A stretch of DNA of 64,000 bases from JAPOUP01 sp965199865. Its GTDB lineage: Bacteria > Pseudomonadota > Alphaproteobacteria > Rhodobacterales > Rhodobacteraceae. The stretch's first letter is position 1. Each line of letters begins with the position of its first letter. The position numbers and the translations under genes are program-made. Below the pieces are notes generated by a model that searched no databases, was not told the origin of the DNA, and was given only the letters and a program-made list of their open reading frames with translations. The DNA lies in NCBI GenBank assembly GCA_965199865.1, contig CBDATU010000011.1, forward strand, positions 930,001 through 994,000, read 5' to 3'. This document shows, one piece after another, positions 16,732 to 25,870 of this stretch.

Positions 16732-19169
16732 CTACCGTGTAGTGATAAATCTGCATGGCAACGGATCGCTATTCACCGCGCAGCGCGTGCCGTCGACCGG
16801 CCCGGAAGCCGATCCGGTGGCCAAGGACCGCGCTGCTGAGCCGGGCCTGGCCATGCCACATGATCTGGTTTCCGGGTTCGGGGTCATGTTTCCGGCCGAG
16901 GTATCCGCCAAGGTGCGCGACCAGCCAGACGGCGTCGCCCAGCCGGTCGGGGGGCGGCATCCCCCGCTCCGCCGCATAGTCCCGCAGGAAGTCCAGGTCC
17001 CCGTCGGTGAACATGAGCTCGGGGTCGCAGTCGGGAACCTGTCGTCCCAGAAGGGTCATGGTCATGATGCGCCAGGCGATCACGGCGTTGATGGCGATGG
17101 CCCGCTGCAGCCGGTCGGCGGTGCGGAGGCCTGCCCGGACAGCAGGTGCTCGACGCGGCAGCCCGATTTCAGCACCCGGAAGAAGTCCTCGACCCGCCAG
17201 CGCTGGAGATGGTAGCCGACGGTTTCGGCCGCCGCGTCCGAGTCCCTTACGTCCAGCGTGGTCAGCAGGTGCCACCGTACCGGCTCCTCATCCTCCGGCG
17301 GGGCGGTCTCCACGACATGGACGGCGGACACGGTCACCGGCTCCGCGTCCGGCAGCGCCCCGGTCGGCGGCAGGGTGACGCTCCGGAAACGCAGTTCGCA
17401 GACCGCGGTGCGCCTGCGCCGGCCCGGCCGGGCCTTTTTCCGGCTCGATTTCGGGCGCTCCGTGAGGCTGTCCAGTTCGACCTCGACGGTCCCCCGCGGC
17501 GGGCCTTCGGCCATCCGCGCGAACAGCTTCGGCCCCCGCCCGCCGAGGACCCTGTCATGCCTGGCGCGCACGAGCAGCCCGACCCGCGGATGCCTGCGCT
17601 GCGCGTCGAAGAGCTCGAACATGTCAGCTTCCCGGTCGCACACCGAGATCACCCGCGTCGCCCGGCCGATCTCCCGCGCCGCCCTCGAGATGTCCGCGAA
17701 GCCGTCGAGCCAGCGCCGCGTCCGGCGCCGTTCCTCCGCCTCCGGCGGACGCGGTTTCGACGGGTCGAAGCCGAGCCGGAGCACGCCGAGCGGGAGGCCG
17801 GTGCCGGTCACCGCCAGCGTCGCGTGCATGTGCAGGCCGAGCGTCCCCGCCCCGGTCTGGTTGCTCCCGATCACCTGCAGCCCGTCGCAGCCCGGCCGGG
17901 TCGCGAAGTTCAGGTCCGTGCCGTCCTGGATGGCCAGAACCGTCCGCTGGCCACGCATCCGCCGGACGCTCCGCTCCCGGTGCGGCTTCAGGATGTTGGT
18001 CACCGTGACCTCCGAATCCGCCGGGCTCTCGATCATGCGGTAGAACGCGCTGACCGCCGTGAGGTCGCTGTCCGGACTGGCATGTATCTTCCGCCCCGGA
18101 TACGCCGCCAGCAGGGTGGCGCTTTTCACCAGCCGCGCCGATAGTCTCCTGTCGCCCAGGGGAGCCCCTCCCAGCTCGTTCTCCGCCCACGACGCCGCGT
18201 CCAGCCCCTCGCCCGGCTCCAGCGCCGGGGCGTGGTCGACCGGCGGCACGCCGAGCTTGCGCCGCCAGCCGCGGTCGAGCTCGTAGGCGAAGACCGTCTT
18301 GACCGTCTTCTCCCGGCGGTTTCCCCGGTCCTGGCGCCCGCGCCCGGAGGTCTCGCCGAGGCGCAGGAAGTTGGACGCCCGCAGGCAGGTGCCCTCATAC
18401 CCCTCGTCGGCGTAGGTTTCCACCAGCCAGGGGCGGTATCCATACCGTTCCCCGAAGTCGTCGGGAAGGCGGCGCAGGATCCGCCCCAGCGCATGGCTCG
18501 CCAGATGCGGGCAGCGGACCGACGGACGGATCAGGAAGCGGCTCAGGCAGACGACGCGGTGCAGGGAGTCCCTGCGCCCCGCGTCGCTCCAGGCGATCCA
18601 GCGGTCGCGGGCCGCCACGCGCAGGGCGGCGGCGGACAGGCCCGCCGCGCCGAGCCAGCCGTGCTCCGAGCCGATGAGATAGCGCAGCTGGCAGCCGGCG
18701 AAGGTCGTGACGCCGTGCGGATGCTCCCGCGCCATCAGCGTGTTCCAGAGCGCCCTCCGCCCGGAACCGGACACCGGCACGATCTCCAGTCCGCGGATCC
18801 GCGACGGATGGCCGGGAACGCCGGACGGCTCTGGAACCGGCCCGTCCAGCAGCCGCGGCCCCGCACGCAGCGCCGTCGGACGGGGCGGCGGCAGGACGAA
18901 CTCCCCCGTGTCGCGCTCGATCTCCGCCAGCGCCTTCATGCAGCCCGCGAGCTGCGGACGGCCCGTGGCGGTGAAAAACGAGAACTCCCGGCAGATCCGG
19001 CGCCCGAAGGCGCTCCGGCTGTCGAACGGCTCATGCGAAAGGATGGACGCGACCCGCGCCCGTCCCTCCGCGCCGCGAAGCGTGCGGCTGATCTGGGACT
19101 GTGCCATGACGATCAGAACCTACAGCCACGGAATTCGGTTGTCCAGAGCTTTTTTCCACTACACGGTAG
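16732..19169 (-). mobile_element. IS4-family element with DruA-domain transposase, copy 2
   Basis: A 2438-bp element with ends CTACCGTGTAGTG and its complement, flanked by the perfect 8-bp duplication ACCTAGCC. It is almost identical to copy 3 but in the opposite orientation, and 11 bp longer because of an insertion in the transposase gene. The sequence immediately right of its duplication begins with another copy of the same inverted repeat (19178), so it inserted next to the end of an older related element. Confidence 0.92.
16769..19107 (-). pseudogene. DruA-IS4 fusion transposase, copy 2, frameshifted
   Basis: The same gene as in copy 3, starting MAQSQ at 19107. It runs open through the DruA domain, the Tn5-like region, both catalytic Asp motifs (including an intact VCDREAD) and the YREK motif with catalytic Glu. 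An 11-bp insertion at about 17128-17138 then shifts the frame after RVEHLL, and the altered frame stops at 17080. The rest of the C-terminal domain (TADRLQRAIAINAVIAWRIM to the final LRGE) reads on in the neighbouring frame down to 16769. The protein would keep its catalytic core but lose about 120 C-terminal residues, so it is probably inactive. Confidence 0.88.
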
Positions 19170-19177
19170 ACCTAGCC
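19170..19177. repeat. Right 8-bp target site duplication, IS copy 2
   Basis: ACCTAGCC, identical to 16724-16731, followed directly by an orphan inverted repeat of the same element family. Confidence 0.9.
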
Positions 19178-19191
19178 CTACCGTGTAATAA
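19178..19191. repeat. Orphan terminal inverted repeat of the same IS group
   Basis: CTACCGTGTAATAA matches the right end of copy 1 (CTACCGTGTAATGA when read inward) but no transposase of this type follows. Before copy 2 arrived, this end would already have had ACCTAGCC on its left, itself a valid NNCTAGNN target. It is best read as the surviving tip of an older insertion at the same spot. Confidence 0.65.
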
Positions 19192-19649
19192 TAGGGAATA
19201 TATACTTTATTGCCCAGATCGTGGCGTTTTCGTTTCCGGTTTCCGTTTCGCGCCTCCGCGCATGATCGTTTTCGCCAGACGTTCAGGAGTTACGTTCAGG
19301 ACCAGGCCCGTGGCCTGGCTGGCTGGCCTGGATGTGTCCGTCTTCCGGTCATCGGCTGGACGGGCGCTTTCCCGTTTCACCGGTTCTCCTTCCACCGTCC
19401 GCTGTTGTCCGCCCATTGGTGCGTCACCGTCGCATGGCATGCCAGACCGGAGGATCCGGTGGCAGGGTGCAGGGAATCCGAAAGGACGGAAGGGCCGGCA
19501 CGGAGAGGCGGGCAGGCCGGGCCGGAAAAACCGCACGCTCCCTCAGGGAGACGGCCTGACGTTCCCGGCCATGAATCCGGAGGCCGTTGACCTGATCGCG
19601 GAGGATCCGCCGTCCGGCGGGAGCGGGGATATATGGCGAGCTGGTCTCT

Positions 19650-20130
19650 CGCTCCGCTCGGCAGGCCATTATCGGCTGTCAGATCCCTGTACCGCAGGCG
19701 TTTGCCCTCGAACCCGCGGAATACGGCACCCATCCGGGCGAGCGTTCCGTATTCGCGGAAGTCATGGCGTCCCGCGAACCCGTCGGAATGGCGCTGGAGG
19801 TGTTTCGCGGACATCCTGTGATGGATTCCCCTGTGTCCGCGCCTGGACATCGACCGGAAACTTTCCATGCCGTTGATGCGCGCTTCGTCCCTGGCGTATT
19901 CTCCGGAGCGGTGGCTCACGCTCTCATGCGGCCGATCGATGCCGGCATAGGCGCCCGCGTCGTCGGCGTAGACCTGCGTTTCGGGCCCGGTGCGCTCCTC
20001 CGCGAAGCCCTGAAGCGTGCCGGCCCTGGTGTCGGGAACCACCTTCGCGGCGACCTCGTTGGTCTTCCGGTCCTTCACGCCGACGACGGGAGTCCTGCCA
20101 ATGGGGCCGCGGCCGGTTCCGGCCAGTTCC
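19650..20130 (-). pseudogene. IS1595-family transposase remnant
   Basis: The minus-strand frame retains the second half of an IS1595 (ISXO2-like) transposase: VVGVKDRKTNEVAAKVVPDT, then VYADDAGAYAGIDRPHESVS, ARINGMESFRSMSRRGHRGI and HHRMSAKHLQRHSDGF, ending near FEGKRLRYRDLTADN. Several normally invariant residues are changed and the N-terminal zinc-ribbon and helix-turn-helix parts are missing. The open frame runs on to 19377 and 20228, but those ends have no family similarity. It is an inactive fragment between IS copy 2 and the DUF1501 operon. Confidence 0.75.
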
Positions 20131-20214
20131 CTGCGCCCGGGCTCCGCCCCCCGCTGCGGAAACGCCCCGGAAAGGGCCGGTGTTGCATTTCGGACTGGAA
20201 GTGGGGAAGTTATA

Positions 20215-20961
20215 TCAGGTGCAGCCACTCAATGTTATCTGACCGTCAGCCCATGCATCGGCAAAAAAACTGGTCGTTCCATGAGGAAAATCCTGAGAGG
20301 GAACGAAGTCCTTGGGCAGCTGCACATAATCTGGCGGGTAAGCTACCTCGCCACGATCGACAAATAACAGAAAGAATGGCATTTCTCCATGCAGACGGCC
20401 CTCGCGGTCAAGCACCAGAACGGCCTCGTTTTCGAGATAGCTCTGGTCTGCAAGCCCGCCAGTTCGCCAGTGGTGGGGGCCGAAGTTTATGTTTCCGCCT
20501 TCAATGGACAGCCGTCCGGACGCCAGCCCCTGGACCTGCCCGGATTCCCTTATTTTCCGCTCGATCCTGAAATAACAGGAATCAAAATATACGCCCGTGG
20601 CGACATCGATACCTGAAAAATCAACGATTTTCTTGCCGGTGAATGCAACCAGTTCGTCTACACTGATCGTGATGCCGTATCTGCGATATCTGCCAAGACC
20701 CTGAAGACTTTCCCTGGCGGATCCGGAAAGGAGTTCACAGATCGCAGCGGCGTTGGCCTTTGTCACACCTCCCGGAACCGTTACCTCAGCCTGGGCCAGA
20801 AACGCCTTTGCGGCACCTTCCGTCCGCCGACCCCAGATTCCGTCGACCGGCCCGGGGTCGAACGCTGTTTCCGACAGGAAATCCTGAACGCAACGGATAT
20901 CGGCAAACGCGGCACCACCGACGAATGCCGCTGTCAGAACCAATAGACAGAATCTGTACAT
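20215..20961 (-). CDS. Secreted protein with peptidoglycan-binding-like domain
   Basis: A 248-residue protein. The start at 20961 (MYRFCLLVLTAAFVGGAAFA) gives a clean signal peptide with AFA cleavage; an in-frame ATG at 20988 would add nine residues. The mature N-terminus, CVQDFLSETAFDPGPVDGIWG followed by RRTEGAAKAFLAQ, is the helical pattern of PG_binding_1 domains found in cell-wall-associated proteins. The remaining 150 residues are not recognised. It follows the DUF1501 gene by 7 bases, so it is probably the last gene of the DUF1800-DUF1501 operon and works with those exported proteins. Confidence 0.6.
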   Translation of the reverse strand: MYRFCLLVLTAAFVGGAAFADIRCVQDFLSETAFDPGPVDGIWGRRTEGAAKAFLAQAEVTVPGGVTKANAAAICELLSGSARESLQGLGRYRRYGITISVDELVAFTGKKIVDFSGIDVATGVYFDSCYFRIERKIRESGQVQGLASGRLSIEGGNINFGPHHWRTGGLADQSYLENEAVLVLDREGRLHGEMPFFLLFVDRGEVAYPPDYVQLPKDFVPSQDFPHGTTSFFADAWADGQITLSGCT

Positions 20962-20968
20962 CTTTTGG

Positions 20969-22108
20969 CTATGCGAAAAGAAGGTCATGGACTCGGCCAA
21001 GTCCGGGCTCAAGGAATACGCGCTCAGCGACGACATCATGTGGAATTCCAAGCGCCCGTTCAATGCACGCGGCGCAGACCTCTCGGTAGTCCATAGTCGC
21101 CATCAAATCCCTTTCCTCGTACAGGTCATCGGGCGAGAGCCCGGGCCAGTTAGCGATCAGACTGTCACGTTTCAGCAACCCTCCTGCCAAAAGCCCTGCA
21201 GACCCGTATCCATGATCAGTGCCGGATGATCCGTTTTGTGCAACAGTTCGTCCGAATTCAGTTGCAGTCAGAATGATCGAATTCGACCATTCGGCCCCAA
21301 GCCCACGCTTCAAACCTGCAAACACTTCATCGACAATTCGAAGCTGCCGCGCATGCTGGCCATCATCTGCCCCCTGGTTGGCATGTGTATCAAAATCGTC
21401 GACTCGAATCACGGCGATGCGCGGACCACCTTCAAGCGCCATCGCCTTACCGGCAGCCAATGCCAGTCCAGCCGGATCTCGCACACGGGGCGCGCTGCCC
21501 ATTTCTTCGACCTGAGTCGCTAGGGCTTCCAATGCTGAAGAAATCTCCGACCCATGCGCTGCAGCCATGACAGACAACAGGTGATCATCAGGGCCCGTCG
21601 ACCCCAGGAGATTCGCCGGGAAAAAACTGTCCAGTTCCTTTGCCCCCCGGATCACGAGCGGCGTATCAAGCGAGAACGCACGTCCCGCAATTCCCGCCAG
21701 GTCCATCGCCCTTCCGAGCCAGCCAGTTTTGGAAGCAAAGGGCGTCTTCAATCCGGATTCGACGATATTCTGCCCTTCAAAATGCGAACGGCGCGTATAT
21801 GGAAACGCCGCCGCATGGACTATCGCCGCCTCATCCTGGGCCAGCATCTGCGAAAACGACCTCAAACTCGGATGCAGGGCAAAGAAAGGGTTGATCTCTA
21901 GCGAGCGATCAACAAGCAGGTTGGGCCTCAAATTCGACAAGTGCCCGTCGCCAACCGGAGGAACGCAGGCAAGCCCGTCCATGCCACCTTCAAGGATAAC
22001 CAGGCAAATCCGGCCTTCGGGCAGATCTCTGGTGAATCCCGGAACGGGATACCCTGCAAACACGGCCGATGCCGTGGCGGATGACAAAAAGACCCTACGG
22101 CTCAGCAT
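20969..22108 (-). CDS. DUF1501 exported protein
   Basis: A 379-residue protein of the DUF1501 family, which belongs to the alkaline-phosphatase-like/sulfatase fold group. The N-terminus MLSRRVFLSSATASAVFAG is a twin-arginine signal. Later come LVILEGGMDGLACVPPVGD, HAAAFPYTRRSHFEGQNIVE, RVDDFDTHANQ, TATEFGRTVAQNGSSGTDHG and DLMATMDYREV, the standard family blocks including the probable metal-binding Asp and His. The start at 22108 has a strong GGAGG ribosome binding site at good spacing. It is paired with the DUF1800 gene upstream, two bases away. The pair is conserved in many bacteria; its biochemical role is unknown. Confidence 0.9.
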   Translation of the reverse strand: MLSRRVFLSSATASAVFAGYPVPGFTRDLPEGRICLVILEGGMDGLACVPPVGDGHLSNLRPNLLVDRSLEINPFFALHPSLRSFSQMLAQDEAAIVHAAAFPYTRRSHFEGQNIVESGLKTPFASKTGWLGRAMDLAGIAGRAFSLDTPLVIRGAKELDSFFPANLLGSTGPDDHLLSVMAAAHGSEISSALEALATQVEEMGSAPRVRDPAGLALAAGKAMALEGGPRIAVIRVDDFDTHANQGADDGQHARQLRIVDEVFAGLKRGLGAEWSNSIILTATEFGRTVAQNGSSGTDHGYGSAGLLAGGLLKRDSLIANWPGLSPDDLYEERDLMATMDYREVCAACIERALGIPHDVVAERVFLEPGLGRVHDLLFA

Positions 22109-22110
22109 CG

Positions 22111-23539
22111 CTACACCTCCATGATTTCCGGGCTGCACATCAGCAGGACAAACCGCTCCTGTTCGTTCCTGCCACGCGATACAAGATCACGGGTGCTCGC
22201 TCCGAGACCCTGATCCAAAATGATCTGATCAACCGACCTTGCTGGTCTACCTTTCAGGAAAACCAGGTTCGCAAGCCGGATTCTGCGGTCAAGATGTTCG
22301 GTGGATACCCAATCAGCCTTGCGGTCGGAGAAACCGTTCGGCTGCCTCTTGGACCAGAAATGATTGCCCAATTCCTCCAGCACTGACCTGGGACGCCTTT
22401 CAGCTTCGTCAAGATTTTCCGTATCGATTTCCCGGAAACCCTTCACGAGAGTCGCATCACTCAGCCGGAGCACCTGAATCATCCAGATCGAAGGCCAGTG
22501 AAACCGCTGGCCCGGGCTTTCCGCGGCTATCCTGAGCACCTCACGGTGAATGTCCGGGAGCCAGCCATCGGTTGCTTTCCAAACGTCCTGAACACGCTCC
22601 ACATCCTCTTCGCTGACAGGCTCCCCCGCAAGGTGATGGATCAGTTTTCGCGAGATGAAGGCCGCAGTGAAAGGATCGGTGGCCAGCTGGTCGGTGAGCT
22701 TTCTCAACCCGGATCTGCCTCCCGAGCACGGTCTTGGTCCCCGGCTCTGCATGATACGGAACCCAGATCTGGTAATAATCTGCCGCGAACTTCCTTATGG
22801 ACGGCTTGTCGCAAATCTCGCCCCAACCTGCGAGGACTCCGGCGGCGGCGTGAATGTCGGCCTCCGTATAGCCACGTGCAGGTGATACAGTATGCAATTC
22901 GAGCAGTTCGCGCGCGAGATTGTCATTGATGCCGACTGCACAACCCGGTCGCGAACGACAGTCACGTGCCTTCTGCGACCGTTCTCCAACGCTGTAAATG
23001 TTGTCGAGATAGGTAAGCATCGCCGGATGGGAGGTAACCGAGTACAACATATCGGCGAAGCTGCCATCCAAGTTGGAGTAAATCCCTGTTTCCCAGAAGT
23101 CACCAATCAATTCACCCGTCGTTTCCTTTTCGCCTACGGTGAAGTGATTCAGCCAGAACCAGGACAGTCTTTGCCGTATCTGATCTCTTCCGAACTGCGC
23201 TGCCTGAAAGAAGCGGCTGACGTCAATGCGTTCGACGGACAGTTCATCTCGAAGCTCACGTCTTCTCGTTTGCCGGACTGATTCGTCGAGATTTAACTCA
23301 TCCAGTTCTTCCCGCCCTGTTCTATACTGAACGAGCCGTTCGATTCTTTCATCCAAGGAAAAAGTCAGATCATCTGGCCAGGCAACGATTTCCGACCTGC
23401 CTCCAATAGTCGTCGCAGGCGCGCGCCGGTCGGCATCCATTGCCAGCTCGGCGGAAATGACGTCGTCAACTGAATTCACATCGGATAGCGGTCCGGCGTA
23501 AGCGAAGCCAAGTTTGCGATAGAATTTCCGCAGATCCAT
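22111..23539 (-). pseudogene. DUF1800 protein gene, split by one frameshift
   Basis: A DUF1800-family gene of the usual length (about 475 codons) broken into two frames. The N-terminal part starts at 23539 (MDLRKFYRKLGFAYAGPL) and contains RQRLSWFWLNHFTV, LARELLELHTVS and YTEADIHAAAGVLAGW. It runs to about 22720. From KLTDQLATDPFTAAFISRKL onward the protein continues in another frame to EIMEV at 22111. The switch lies near 22700-22725, in TVLGRQI / GLRKLTDQLA. A single-base indel or a sequencing error would explain it. It is upstream of and coupled to the DUF1501 gene. Confidence 0.8.
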
Positions 23540-23629
23540 ATTGGGCGATTTCCCTTCGCGGCAAAATTCCAAGTATTCAATCCACTTGCCTTCGGATGCT
23601 ATGGTACCATTGTAGCTTTTGCAACCTTT

Positions 23630-23645
23630 CTGTTACCTGTAACAG
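23630..23645. promoter_or_regulatory. Palindrome upstream of the DUF1800 gene
   Basis: CTGTTACCTGTAACAG: 7-bp perfect arms with a 2-base centre, about 90 bases upstream of the DUF1800 start. It is suited to a dimeric repressor. A weak promoter-like TTGCAA/TAGCAT pair follows on the minus strand. The regulator is unknown. Confidence 0.4.
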
Positions 23646-23777
23646 CAATTCCGCTAACCTAGGACTTTCCCACGCTGGCGCCGTTTCCGGGATCCAGCCG
23701 CACGAACCCCCATTTCCGGCCGTTTCGGGTCTGGTGTCGGGCTGGGGCTGGCTGTTCCGGGGCGTTCCGCCGGATCC

Positions 23778-24415
23778 GCGCTGCTGGAGCAGGTGCCCGT
23801 CGCCGACAGGGTGATCACCATCGACGCGCTGCATACCGTCCGCGATACCGCAAGGGCGATCGTCGAGAGCCATCGGGCGGACTACCTGATGACGGTCAAG
23901 GGCAATGCTCCGGAATCCCTCGAAACACTGGCGTCGATCGACTGGGAGCGCGATGCGACCGGCTATTTTGAGGAGCCCTGTGAGAAGGCGCATGGCCGCA
24001 TCGAGCGGCGCCGCATCCGGACCCTGACACCGATGAAGGGGATGGTCAACTATCCGCACATCAGGCAGGTCTTCCGCATCGAACGCGAACGCCTGATATG
24101 CAGATCCGGAGCGGAAAGCGCCGAAACCACCTACGGCATCACCTCGGTCCCGGAGGACCGTGGCACGCCGGAGCGGCTCCTCGCCTGGAACCGGGAGCAC
24201 TGGGCCGTCGAAAACGCGAACCACAGCTCCCGGGACGTCACCTTCAGCGGGATACCTGTCTCGCCCGCACCGCAAACGCACCGGTCAACAACGCATTGTG
24301 CAACTATATCGCCCTGGCCGTGATCCTGAGCCGCGGCCGGCCTGTCACCGAGACAACACGCCACTTCGCACTGCACCGCAGCGAAGCGTTTGACGCCATC
24401 CTCTCGGCCGAATGA
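23778..24415 (+). pseudogene. ISAs1-family transposase remnant
   Basis: The C-terminal two-thirds of an ISAs1 (H-repeat) transposase. It begins near LLEQVPVADRVITIDALHTV (second catalytic Asp region), continues with ADYLMTVKGNAPESLE and HGRIERRRIRTLTP, and reaches the catalytic Glu segment NREHWAVENANHSSRDVTF. At about 24250 the frame shifts; the family C-terminus, DTCLARTANAPVNNALCNYI to AFDAILSAE, is read in a neighbouring frame. The N-terminal part is missing. The sequence upstream (23650-23777) has no readable continuation. Confidence 0.8.
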
Positions 24416-24695
24416 GACGCTGAAGCCTCCACCGAACAGCAACCCACGTTACGGCGGAGCGGTCCTGGAACGGCAGGACGGCCCCAGCGTGCCGGTCCCA
24501 TCAGCAGAACCGCGGGAAATGGTCCGATCCACCCGCTCCAGGTCACGGACCACACCGGAAAACACGCAATTTCGACAGATCCACCGCGCAGAAAGCATGA
24601 CGGAAATCAGCATGGGAAAGTCCTGGGGCCGATCGCAAAACGCTTGCATTTCCCGGGCTGGGTGATCTGTCCAAGTCCGTGAAAGGATCAGGGCA

Positions 24696-25105
24696 ATGGA
24701 CAGGCAGGAACGCCTTGATTTCCTCCATGCACGGAAGAAGCTTACTGACGAGGGAATGGTCCGTGCGGTCGCCGAGGCGGTCGTGGAGACGGTCAACGGC
24801 GTCGCGGTGGCCACCGTGGCCACGGCCTCGGATCTCTCAGGCTGACGGAGAACAGGATCGACAGCCGCTTCTCCGAGGTGGAGAGCGGGCTGGGCCAGCG
24901 CATCACGGACCTGGAGAACAGGCTCGACAAGCGCATCACGAAGCTTGGCGAAAAGATCGATGTCAGCGTGGTGATGCTCCGCGGGGAGATCAAGGATGCT
25001 CGCACAGAGATGAAAGACATCGGGATCCGCGTCACGGTGCGCCTCGGCGTCGGGCTCGGCCTGCTGATGACCGCCCTGACCCTGTTCCAACACTTCGTCG
25101 ACTGA
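24696..25105 (+). pseudogene. DUF1640-like coiled-coil membrane protein, frameshifted
   Basis: The start at 24696 follows AAAGGA at good spacing. The first 48 codons give MDRQERLDFLHARKKLTDEG and continue through AVAEAVVETVN to ATASDLSG, then a stop. Removing one copy of a doubled TC at about 24835-24840 (CTCTC for CTC) restores the frame as DLRLTENRIDSRFSEVE. That leads into a heptad-rich segment (LGQRITDLENRLDKRITKLG) and a C-terminal membrane helix (LGVGLGLLMTALTLF). Coiled coil plus C-terminal anchor resembles DUF1640/CCDC90-type proteins. Replication slippage is the likely cause. The family match is by pattern only. Confidence 0.55.
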
Positions 25106-25870
25106 GGGTCCCACCCGAACGGCCCGGATCATCCCGCGCCACCCAGGCCCGGAGCGTTCAAGGCACGAGGGTGTAACGGGCCGGAGCCCGAGAAACCGAA
25201 CTCAGAGCAGCGCTACCGAACGGCCTGCCGCAGTTCACCAACGAGGGTTACGCCATCATTCCACGCCAGTAGGGTGTCAATTGGTCCGGCGCAGACACAA
25301 CAATGAATCCATTGGGTTATCTTGGTTTCGGGTATGTGAAGCCAAACCGGCATCCGCGAAATGTCGACTGACAGGTCCCAAATGTCCCGTCCAGCATTAC
25401 GGGCAACCGGCACCTGGGATGTTTCCGGATGTCATGGTGGGTTCCGGCGGCGCGACACATCCAGAGCAACGGAGTCGGTCAGTGCATGGTTGGTCCATCA
25501 ACTCGGGCAGGCTCACCGGGCACCAGGGAGCGGAGATTTGGCCCATATCGGCCAAAAGCGGTAGAATCCGACTTGCGTTCACCCTACTGCCACCAGACAG
25601 GCTCGAAGGGATCTACCCGAACAACAGGGGGATCCATGTGCGCCCGCCTTCACCACCAGCGGAGACCGGAAACCGCTCCCAGGCGACGCATCGTCGGCTC
25701 CATATGGGCTTCGGCTGGTCTACAGAGGCGACCTGCATCTCCCTTCAACCAACCCCGACCCAGCAACGGGCGGATTCCGGGTTCTCACCCACGCCCGATA
25801 CCAGGCAATGGGATAGCAGGAGCATATGTATCCAGACCGAAACTGGTGACCGACCGACATTTCACATCAA
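25106..25870. other. Long gap without a supported gene
   Basis: About 765 bases. An open frame crosses much of it on the plus strand (25281-26057), but its composition is not protein-like and it runs into the antisense of the DUF2125 gene. A minus-strand frame at 25213-25413 looks slightly more protein-like, but no family is recognised. It is probably degraded former coding DNA. Confidence 0.4.

Noticed and set aside
19377..20228. Reading the 283-codon minus frame as an intact gene
   Set aside because: Only its middle part matches IS1595 transposase; both ends are unrelated chance extensions and conserved residues are altered.
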